Assembly (NCBI GenBank): GCA_963930655.1
Contig: OZ005602.1
Span: 28,099,840 to 28,163,839, forward strand
DNA from: Myrica gale
Taxonomy: Eukaryota; Streptophyta; Magnoliopsida; Fagales; Myricaceae
DNA: 64,000 bases
Direction: 5' to 3'
Part shown: piece by piece, positions 11,856-21,862 of the stretch
Layout of the letters: each line of letters begins with the position of its first letter
Position numbering within the stretch: position 1 is the stretch's first letter
Notes under the pieces: model-generated
Databases searched by the model: none
Seen by the model: only the letters and a program-made list of their open reading frames with translations
What the model was told of the DNA's origin: nothing
Position numbers and translations under genes: made by a program

Positions 11856-12340
11856 AAAGTATTAATTTTTGAGGCGGGGGGCGGAAAAGTGTGCGTGGTA
11901 TTGGTTTTCTTTTTGGGGCTCTTGGGTTGGCAATCTTATCTGGTTTTCATGGAAGAGTCAGGAGACCTCAGACCAAAAAGCTAAAAAAAATACCAGAATA
12001 ATTTTTTTTATTTATTTATGAGTCTTTAGATGTACGCGGAACGAACCGACAATCCCGATGCAAAGAAGTCGAAGATTTTGAAGAGGGAGCCATATGCGTC
12101 GAAGCGGTGTGGCTGTGGGTTTCGGATTAGGGCATTAAAGTCTTTTCGCAACATATGAGGTCACGTGATGGTTACGTGTGACGGATAACGTGAGACTTAA
12201 CGCTGAATTGGGGTCCCAAACGGGGTTGAAACAGAAAACGTAAATTATGGGGGCGGGTTGTCACGATTTATTGTTTATGGGGGATATTGAGAATATGGTG
12301 TAAGTTTGTGGGGGGAAATTGTAATTAACCCTTAAAAAAA

Positions 12341-13493
12341 ACTTGAAAACGAACATTACCCAAGTTTCACAGTAGGACATAAGAAACTGCACTCGTGCTG
12401 TCTATTATTGGCAGAATCCATCATGAGTTCCAGCTTAATTTAGAAAATTTGGTAATTAAATAGTTCCTGATCTGATACTATCTCTCACACGTGTGATCAT
12501 TTTGTATAGGATCTCTCCGGCTCCACATATTCATTTGTATGCATTAATTATGCTCTTAATTACCTCTTTAGATAAGTAATTTTGCTCTTAACTATTTACC
12601 AATTAGATGGAGACATTTTTTTTTTCTGTGAAGGGCGTTACTAAAAGCCGATTTCTTTCCCAATTTACACCACAATTAGAAAACTTACTATATTATTCGA
12701 ACCAAAATCTTCCCAAAAACCTTTTAATTGATGGTGAATGAATTGTACAAGTTCTGGAGAAGAAGCCCATAGTTGTCGTACATGTTCTCGACTATTGGTC
12801 GTCGAATTACTTCATAGACGTACAAATTAATCTATCTTTATAAGAATAGATCTTTTGGAGGTTTTCTTTTGTATATGTATATAGCCTACGTTCAATTCTT
12901 CCATGGCCCGACCTCCATATTCACCTTGTTTTGTTCATTTGTAGCACCTTAATTTTTCAATATTGAATAATCCCTAATTAACCCTTGCATAATTCTGATG
13001 GTATATATATATATTAATTAATTTGGTTTTTATCTCTTAATATTATCATAGCTACAGAAATTATAAAATGATAAAAGACATGACCAACTCCAACCTAGCT
13101 AGCTATAATGCAATCCATCATTATATGATATAATTACGTGTATATTATATGGTTTGTGCTTTGGCTACTCTGAAAAATCTTTCATAATTATATTATTATT
13201 GTCCCTTTTCGATCAATTGTTAATTTCAAACTAATTGTACGTTTATGAAGATATTCAACCTTTGCAAAAGCAACTCGTTAACATAAAATTCGGTGCGAAG
13301 TTTTAGGACTCTATCTAAGGACATAATTGGTTTAAAATAAAGCTGATTAGCTAATTAAAATGACCATATATGCTTCCGAAAGTCACAATTTGAAAACAAT
13401 TTTTATTTAACGATATTGCTTCAAGAATTAAATCAGTTTATAAAGTAAATTATCCTTTATGCCGAGAGTATCTAGTCGACCTAAAATTGCATC
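12341..13493. promoter_or_regulatory. Upstream region of the intact Cys-rich gene
   Basis: AT-rich DNA. From about 12500 it parallels the region upstream of the second gene copy (from about 17680), with shared phrases CTCCACATATTCATTTGTAT, AACTCGTTAACATAAAA and GGTGCGAAGTT. The conserved patches show that the duplication included at least 1 kb of promoter. Confidence 0.55.
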
Positions 13494-13500
13494 TATAAAA
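13494..13500 (+). promoter_or_regulatory. TATA box of the Cys-rich secreted protein gene
   Basis: TATAAAA lies 80 bases before the ATG at 13580, within a GCATCTATAAAA block. The same block occurs in front of the second copy (about 18510) and in the promoter stub near 10250. This spacing fits a plant core promoter with a leader of about 50 bases. Confidence 0.6.
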
Positions 13501-13579
13501 ACTCAACCAATGATGATAATTAAGTACTCTTAATTACCCTCCTAATTCAAACTTAATTCACGTACACAAGAAAGTTGCA

Positions 13580-14071
13580 ATGGCTAGGAAATGTGTCAAC
13601 ACACTTATGGTGGTCGTGATTGTGTTGGCCATCTTTGTTCTAGTTGAAGTGCAAGCTCATGATCTTGCCCCATTAATGGATCGGCTACAAGCAACTACTT
13701 GGAGAGAAAAGAGTCATGAGATCAACTGGTCTCCAGTTGGAGCCCCACTTCCTTATTCCTATGAATTTGATTTCTTCCGTGGCCCATTTTCTCATTGTCT
13801 AGATGTACACATTGGAAATTGTCGACAAAAGTTTTTCCTTCACAAGATTGAATTTCGTTTGTGTATCACGGAAAGCTTTAAATTCTGCATGGATCATCAA
13901 GAGTGGAGTCATGACCCAATGTTTCATAAAGCATTTGGGTGCATGGATCAATGCTTCGGCAAAGTAAAAGAGTCTAAACATCTCTTTCACTTTCCAATGT
14001 GTGTATTGCATTGTTATGAAGATGAAAAGAAACAATATTTCTCGGATCTCGTTTATACACAGAATCCATGA
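13580..14071 (+). CDS. Secreted eight-cysteine protein, unrecognised family (intact copy)
   Basis: Single-exon 163-residue protein. Residues 1-26 form a signal peptide (MARKC, a hydrophobic VVVIVLAIFVLVEV core, small residues before HD). The mature part has eight Cys at 73, 81, 95, 103, 121, 125, 141 and 145: two C-x7-C pairs followed by two C-x3-C pairs, which suggests paired disulphide-linked helices. The end is YEDEKKQYFSDLVYTQNP. The layout recalls helical-hairpin or thionin-like secreted plant proteins, but no named family could be assigned. A TATA box lies 80 bases upstream and a CT repeat follows the stop. A start-lost paralogue lies 5 kb downstream, and promoter-only relics surround both copies. 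An apoplastic role, perhaps in defence or reproduction, is a guess from the secretion signal and tandem birth-and-death pattern. Confidence 0.8.
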   Translation: MARKCVNTLMVVVIVLAIFVLVEVQAHDLAPLMDRLQATTWREKSHEINWSPVGAPLPYSYEFDFFRGPFSHCLDVHIGNCRQKFFLHKIEFRLCITESFKFCMDHQEWSHDPMFHKAFGCMDQCFGKVKESKHLFHFPMCVLHCYEDEKKQYFSDLVYTQNP

Positions 14072-17000
14072 CCTGCAGTTTTTAATTTGGTAAGACTCTC
14101 TCTCTCTCTCCTCATTTTTTGTATATATAAAGCACACACGAATGAACAACCTATCCATTTCCAATATGTTTAATTTTATTTTTCATTGTATTCAACATTT
14201 TTGTGCAAAAATCTTTAAAGTGTATACCAAGTCGAAATTCGTAAAACTTCCCTGATCTATATCAAGTATGAGCAATTAATTAGCGGCGATGTCAATAGGT
14301 ATAAAGAGATGCCAAACAAGTATGAAAAATTATTGTCATACATTTATTTTATTTACCAAAAGATCATCAATTAGAAAGATGTGGGTACGTAGCTTTCTAA
14401 TTGATACAAATCTCAAATCAATGACCAGATAGCTAGTAGTTTCATTTGAACTGGATCGAGTAAAATAGCTGTCATTTTTTGTGAACTTCGGCTGCAGAAG
14501 TCTTGAATATTTCCCACTTGTATTGCATATAAACTTCAAAAAGAGGACAAGATAGAGACTAAGTTCATGGTGGGATGAGATCACAAGTTACCTTTTTGGA
14601 ACACTACTTCTAACTGACCAAATACTTAACCACATAGCTTCAATATAATTGACCAATATCCATTTATAAATTTCACTAGAAACATGTTCACCCACCTTCT
14701 TCCCCTTATGAGCTGCATTTAACACATTTATTTGCATTGGTTCCAGATCCAATTGGAGGCTTCTCAGGAAGGATGCAAGAGCTGCATGAAATTGCGAGCG
14801 TGCGATTTTTAATTACGTTGTTTCAGAATAATGTTGGGATGTGTTTTGTAATTTCGCAGATACAATGTGTGTGTTATTAAAACCCTACACTCTTTATGTC
14901 ATAAAGTCGAATTCTATATGAGAGTTGTTCATCTTGTGCTTAATTTCATAAGCAAGTGCAGTACTGCACATAACCTTTTAAAATAGCACAACCAAAGAAA
15001 GGGGGTCCTTCTTCAATTCTTCAAGGAAAATCCTTGAATACACAGACCAAATTACTAGGCTCCCACAACTTTCATAACGTTTGCAGAAAATGATTTGGTT
15101 CAAGCCTCAAACAGCTCAAACTTTCTCTTCGTACATAAGAATATAACAATCTTTTATAGGTTTTGGATGAAATCTACTCCCCCGCTATATGGTTCTCAAT
15201 TGCTTCCAACATGTCCATCATTTTGCCCATTTGTCTAAAAGACTTGAATGATGTTCTCCTAACATCAATTGGTTTTTGGAACAATGGCGGCTAAACGGTT
15301 CGACACATAGTAAACCTTTAAAGAATTCATAGGATACTATATAGCAAAACTATTTTACAACTCTATGACTCTATCCAAAAGGCATACCTTTAACAGAAAG
15401 TCAATTAGCTATAACGGCCTTTCTTCCAAATATCACAATTTTTTAACAACCCTTATTCGGGTGAAAGAAATTACTAATAAGGTGAATAACATTTCTTAGT
15501 GCTTTATTTTTCTCAGCCACATAAAACTTGAAAGTGTGCTATAATTTAAAATTCAGACAGCCCGAACCAGGAAAGGGTACCATCAATAGCCACTACTGAA
15601 GAGTCACCAATGTTAGCCACCACCAGTGGAGGAGTACTACCAACCATTGTGGTGCTAGATCAACTAAATGTGCAAAGGACAGTATTGGGAGTTGGAGGAA
15701 CACCACCACCCGTGGTGGTGCAGGGAGGCGGCATCATGGTGCATGACAATGGCAATAGACTCTAATGATTACTGAATGTAGCACAATTTTAGGGAAGTCT
15801 ATCTTAGGTAGAAGTTGTTTTATTTTGAGTTTTATTTCAATTTAATTCTATTAGAGTTTAGATATAAACTCTAAGGGATTAGTTGAATAAGGTTTGTAAT
15901 TCTAACTCCCTAGATTTTAAGATAGATTCCAAAACTCTAGGATAGTCGATTTGAAAGTTATCTAGGATTAGGTTATTTGAATAAGGATGTAATCTCTTAT
16001 CTTTAAGGGATATATTCATTAGAGATTGGAGATTTCAAGAGCCTGTGAAATAATCCTATTAGAGCATAGGCACGCACATATATGCTATTCGGCTTTGGAC
16101 AAATAATCCTTTGACCACTTTATCTTTTGCAATAAAACTTGTGGAGTCCTTCATCTTTGTGTGTGATCCTACTTTCTTGAGCTTTGTGTTACCTAGAACG
16201 GTCTAAAAGGGTCAATTAGTTTGGTAGCCCTTGACCGGGGTCACTAACAGCATGATCCACCACACACCAACCTGAAAAGGGGCTAAGCTGGTGTGGTTGA
16301 CTCACTTGGAGGTGCAAATGACGTCTAGCTAGGTTGTCCTTCAATGGCTGACAGGTGCACTAAGATCTAGCCGCCAAGATTCCGACCAAGAAAACAAGGG
16401 CAGAGAGGGAGAAAAAGATACTAATTGGTCACCATGGGTAGAACCATAGAGGGGATGGGTGACAGCCTGCTGCAAGAAGGAGAGGAGTTGAAAGGGTCCT
16501 GTGGTTCAATAATAATAAACTAGTGTCGAGCAACATGTCCACCTATTTTGCTCATCTGCCTAGCACTTAATGGATTTAATTATTCTCCACTCTTACATCT
16601 TATTGGGAATCAATCCAATTATTCTTCGTAATGTAATCATACCAATGAACCATACAATTAGCCGACCATTCAAAACTCGAAATAAGCTAATAGCTCAAAT
16701 TGTGGGGCGGTATGACGTAACAAAGTAACTACAACTCGATGCCAATCATCCAGCAATAGATAGCCACTTAAAAAGTAGTTTAACATACTCACATCTATAA
16801 ATACGACACCCAAACATAGTCCAAATCCATGTATGTATACGGTATGGCTTATACTATATTCATTATTCCAAAAATGTTATTATATCACCTGTTTAAATAA
16901 AAGCTCTTCACGTGTTCCTGCCAATACCAGCGAATATTTAAGAGTTTAAATCCCTTTTTGCTCTTAATTATTGACTGATTGCGTACTAACCTTAATTTTC

Positions 17001-18590
17001 TTCTCTTTTCTTTTTTTCTTTTCCTTGGAAGGACATAATTCTAGGTCAGGCGCATCACTTAAAGAAGTCACGCATCTTCACAAAAATCAGTTGCTAAATT
17101 GGCTTTGCTAGCTTCAAAGGTCTATTCACAATCATGACTAGCGAAAAGGCATTCCTTTAATATAAAGTCACTAATTAGCTAGAAAGACCTTTCTTCCAAA
17201 TATCACAATTTTTTAACAACCGCGATTCGGGTGAAATAAATTATGAATACGGTGAATATATAACAATATTTTCTGAGTGGTTTATTTTCAGTTTGCGACA
17301 AGTTAAAGTTCAGTAAACTATTTCGGAGAAACTTCACTTTACATCTCCAAGCTGCGAAGTTAATGACACTTGTGGGGTTTGAACTATATTCACGTTAAGC
17401 CCTCGAACTACAAAAGTTCATTAATATAAGCTTTTAATTTAGACCGTCAGATCTTTTTTGAGAGCACACCATAATAAATTTTGATAGTTCGAAAATTCAA
17501 TGTATAGTTAGCGGATACTGCCAAAGCAGTCATTATCCTAACGGAAAATTAGGTCAATTATAAGAGATCTTAAGGCTCCTGATTGAGCCAAAATGGAGAC
17601 TGTCCAAAAACGCAAAAGCTTGTTACACGCATTTACTTGAATGAGCTATCAATTAGGGTAGCCTAAGATTTAGATAGGATCGCTCCACATATTCATTTGT
17701 ATACAATTGGACACTAAAGCTTTAGATGATTTTAGCTCTAAACTATTTAGCAATTACATCAATAGCATTGTTTTGTTAATCTAGGAAGGCCATAAGAACA
17801 ACCAAGCTGGAGTAGTACTTTAAAGTTATATTTATATCTATTCTTGGCCCTTTAATCCACCTATGTCAAACTTGTCAGTAAGGCTTCTTATTCTAGAGTC
17901 AAACCCGAGCTTAGCACCCTAGTAGCATCTCTGAACAATAAGTGCAGAGTTTCAAACAATAAACCCAAGAAAGACATGACTGATTTTACATTCCCGCAAG
18001 TCATTATTCTATTAAATCATTAATTTCTGCAGTTATGTTTATCTCTGCTGCTTCATCTCTGGTCACACCTTACCAAGTTATTGTCTTGGAAGAGGCAACG
18101 ACACAAGGAGATCTTTAACATATCTAACCAGATTCTCTTTCTTTCAATAGCACGCTTACATCTAACAGATCTTTAACTGATGATATTCTCAAATTTGCTT
18201 CGAAGTCTCTTTCATAATTTTTCAAACAATTATGCTTCTTCACAAAAATGAAGAGTTTCACTTATTAATTTAAAACTACTTATGAGGATATTCAAGCTTT
18301 GGCAAAAGTAACTCGTTAACATAAAAATTTGGTGCGAAGTTCAAGGACTTCATCCAAAGACATAATTGGTTTAAAATAAAGCTGCTTAGCTAAAAATGAC
18401 CATATATGCTTCCAAAAGTCACAATTTTTATTAAACGATGGTTCATCAGGAATAAATCAGTTTATAAAGTAAAATATACTTTATGCCAAGGGTATCTAGG
18501 CCTACAATTGCATCTATAAAAACTCAACTAATTAAGTCTTAATTACCCTCCTAATTCAACTAAGGAAGTTTTCCTAGCGACAGAGTTGCA
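14072..18590. repeat. Decayed duplication tract between the two Cys-rich copies
   Basis: No intact gene. The 3' flank of the first copy (about 14070-15250) is repeated after the second copy (about 19060-20120), for example CATAACCTTTTAAAATA and AGAGTTGTTCAT/GGAGTTGTTCAT. Fragments of the family promoter recur near 15410-15500 and 16930-17300 (shared TTCTTCCAAATATCACAATTTTTTAACAACC). From 15540 to 16500 there is unrelated sequence. The stretch ending GACCGGGGTCACTAACA near 16251 looks LTR-like but has no matching target duplication. Confidence 0.5.
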
Positions 18591-19061
18591 ATCGCTAGGA
18601 AATGTGTTAACACACTTACGGTGGTCGTGATCCTTGTTCTTGTTGAAGTGCAAGCTCATGATCTGGCCTCAATTGAGCTACAAGCTACTTCTTGGAATGA
18701 AAAGACTGAGACCGCCTGGTCTCCAGTTCAAGCCGCACTTTCTCATTCCTATGAATCTGATAACCTTCCGGGTCCATTTTCTCATTGTCTAGATAAACAC
18801 ATTGAAAATTGTCGAGCAAAATTTTACCTTCGCAAGAGGGAATTTCGTTCGTGTATCTCGCTAAGCTTTAAAAACTGCATGGAACTTACCAAGGAGAGTC
18901 ATGGCGACCCAATGATTCAGAAAGTAGTTTGGTGCATATATCAATGCATCGAAAAAGCAAAAGGGCGTAAACTCCTCCACTATCCAATGTGTTTATTGCA
19001 TTGTTATGAAGATGAAACGAAACAATATTTCTCGGATCTCTTCCGTACCCAGAATCCATGA
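18591..19061 (+). pseudogene. Secreted eight-cysteine protein, start-lost paralogue
   Basis: Clear duplicate of the 13580 gene. The frame is open to the stop at 19059-19061 and all eight cysteines are kept with the same C-x7-C, C-x7-C, C-x3-C, C-x3-C order. The initiator is ATC at 18591 where the intact copy has ATG, and the next in-frame Met codon of the signal peptide is ACG. An in-frame stop lies just upstream with no ATG between, so normal initiation is lost. The signal peptide is also several residues shorter. The undisturbed body suggests recent loss, or rare non-AUG initiation. The TATA block is conserved at about 18515. Confidence 0.8.
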
Positions 19062-20880
19062 GCTCTCCAGTTTTAAATTTCGTAAGTGTTGCTACCAATC
19101 TCTCTCTCTCTCTCTCTCCCTTCATTTTGTATATATAAAGCACACACAAATGAACAACCTATCTATTTTCAATATGTTTAATTTATTTGTCATTGTATTC
19201 AATATTTTTCTGCATAAATCTTGAAGTATTATACTGTACCAAGTATAAGCAATTAATTAGCAGTGATGTCAATAGCTATATAGAGATGCAAAACAAGTAT
19301 GCACAATGATTATCATACATTTATTTTATTTACCAAAAGAATTAGAAAGATGTGGGTAAGTAGCTTTCTAATTGGTACAAATCTGAAACCAAGGACCAGA
19401 TAGTACTTTAATTTCGTTTAGTGAAATTCGGCTGCAGAAGTCTTGAATATTTCCACTTGTACTGCTTATAAACTTCGAAAAGAAGACAAGACAGAGACTA
19501 AACAGAATAACCAACTCAATCATCAACACTAAGTACAAGCTACAAGGAGCAAGCAGAAAAATATCTGCTTCTCGCTATAAAACACTAAGTACTTCTATTG
19601 GGCCAAAGTCTAACATAACCCGCCATTCACTTGATTAACTAGAAGCATGTTTTCCTATGTTCTTCACTAACCATTTCATCTTCCGGGCTACATTTCACGC
19701 TTAGCAAGATAATTCTAGCTTATTCAATTGTATTATTTCTAAATGAGGTTGTTTTGCGTTTTGTAATGATACTATTCAGGGGGACAATTACCTGGTTTCG
19801 CACCATTGTTGCAATATTGAGACCTAAAACTGATGTCATCTGGAGTCTAATTTTATAATGGAGTTGTTCATTTTGTATTCCAATAAGCAAGTACACTAGA
19901 CATAACCTTTTAAAATAAAACTACCAATTAAGGGGTCCTGCTCCAATATTTTAAAGTAAATCCATCAATACCCATGAACTCGTTTGTGCCTCAAATTTCT
20001 CTCTCCTGCCCATCAGAATCTAACTATCTTTTACAGGTTTTGGTTTGCATATATACAATTGTTGTGTAGTTCTCTATTGCACCCTCCCTGTCCACCATTT
20101 TACTCATTTATCTAATCCTTATTGGATTAACCGATCCTCAACCCTTGAATCCTATTTTGAATTAAATCTAGTAGTAGAAGTTTTTTTTTTTCCCGACAGA
20201 ATCAACATTGTACAATACGACACCCAATGAATGGTCCATACTACTGACTGATTTCCTCAAATAGAACTTCAATGAAGTTGTAAAAGACAATTTCTCTTCA
20301 TTAGCAGCTGTGTTGTTATCACCGAGGCAACATTCACTATGCCTAGACAGCTAAGAGCGCATCCATTGATCCCACTGGTGGCAAAAATAAAGCAGTCCTA
20401 CTAGTGATCTTTAAAGCCTCTACTCCATGCCTGGAAAATCCCATTTTGAACTAGACTCTCAAGTCATTATCCTAGCAGCTGCTCTGGATCTCTTCATCCG
20501 ATCAAATTGATACACATGTATATCCCTGGACCATCCGTAAATTCTCAGCTCCAAACACTAGCAAGTAGAGTTTAATACTTCTCAAGTATTTGAGTGAACT
20601 AGAAATATTACTAAACTCTCACTGACTCCTTGTCAATACAAGGCATATCCATGCTCAATGAGAAATCAAACTATTTAATTATCTCATTAAAATGAATAAT
20701 CAACATACGCTCCTGAGTTCTGAACTATTCACAGACTCTTCAGTATGTTTAATAACATTCTTATTACATTGATCTCTTCTGCTTTAGCAAATTGCTAAGC
20801 TGTCTGTTTCATAAAAAACTGTCATGCTTTTGCTTTTCACTTAGGCCGTACTCCTTTTCAAAATATATTATTCCTTCTGA
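19062..20880. other. 3' flank of the second Cys-rich copy and spacer
   Basis: A CT microsatellite follows the pseudogene, then the duplicated 3' flank described for the first copy, ending near 20120. From there to 20880 no gene or repeat is recognised. Confidence 0.45.
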
Positions 20881-20883
20881 TAA

Positions 20884-21165
20884 TTACCTCTGGTTCATTT
20901 GGGTTTGCCAAGGTGCCTCCATCTTGTTCATGTTGTAGTTCAACACAAACTGGTTGAATGTTTCTGGCAAGGATGCCAAAATCACTCCTACCCTGGTCTC
21001 TCCATCCATACCTGCACCCAGTGTGTCCAGTTCAAAAATGTATGACATCATGTTCAGAACATGATCCCGAACTGAAACACCCTCCACCATTTTGGTGGTC
21101 ATCAGCAATTTCATTGTCTGTTGGCGCGCAGACTTACTCTCTCTCCATACATATACGTGGATCAT
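20884..21165 (-). mobile_element. Copia-type gag (UBN2) fragment
   Basis: The minus strand encodes about 90 residues typical of Ty1/copia gag: a KLLMTTKMVEGVSVRDHVLNM-like segment, ELDTLGAGMDGETRV, then ILASLPETFNQFVLNYNMNKM. No protease, integrase, RT or LTR could be found nearby. This is an isolated internal scrap of an old retrotransposon, about 700 bases beyond the last exon of the KDPG-aldolase-like gene. Confidence 0.75.
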
Positions 21166-21862
21166 TCGTCTTCAGTAATTCATGAAATCAATTATGCTCC
21201 TACGATTATAATTGACCTTTGCTAAGTTCACATGTTAACATAAAAATATTTTGACAACTTGTGACCTTAGCTAAAAGACAATAATTAAAACTAAATTGAA
21301 GCAACAACTAAGGACTCATATCCTCAAAATCTAGTCTGTAGTAGTAGGCGTTACCAGTTGACGCTGACTGAGAAATTTCTGCCACTTTCACTGTTGTATA
21401 GAGACACGGGGAACAGTTGAGTACTTGTTATGTGATTAGTTTAGTGTGGACCTCTTCTTCCTGCATGATATTCAAATCAGGGAGAGGTCATTCAAATTAT
21501 CCAAGGAACAGCAGATTATCTACAATTTTTGAGATTTGTCTAAAAATCACATTGGTGATTGGTCCTATTCGTATTCTTCATGTGGATTGAAACAGAATAA
21601 TACAAATTTCCTAACCAAAACCACACTAGAAAATCCAATATTCTAGTGACCTCTGAACATCAGTGCAGAAGTGAAATATTCAAATGCGAAGACGGAATTA
21701 TGAGTTGTCTACTTATTATTCTTTGAGCATTTCCAGACAAATGGCCTGCACGCATCATGAACAAATGCTCAAATACTCTGGTTAAGAAGATATTAGGAAA
21801 ACAACTCTGGTGCTTCCACAGTTTCAAAGTGTATGATCAGCCCCACCAGACAACAGTTGCAA

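Larger units (their letters stand above)
10617..12331. mobile_element. Pack-MULE: Mutator-like element with captured gene pieces
   Basis: Two inverted arms of about 190-200 bp (10617-10805 and 12132-12331; ends GGGTTAATTAC and GTAATTAACCC) enclose 1.3 kb of unrelated GC-richer DNA. The flanks are perfect 9-bp direct repeats TTAAAAAAA (10608-10616 and 12332-12340), diagnostic of the Mutator superfamily. No transposase is present. The cargo is the first exon and upstream region of a SEL1-repeat gene (11445-11855, minus). A second CDS-like stretch with a CT-rich leader lies at 10870-11380 and is not recognised. The structure is that of a Pack-MULE. Confidence 0.85.

Noticed and set aside
15776..16251. 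Possible solo LTR (TG... to ...GGGGTCACTAACA)
   Set aside because: The right end looks LTR-like, but no 5-bp target duplication fits a TG start, and no primer-binding site follows.
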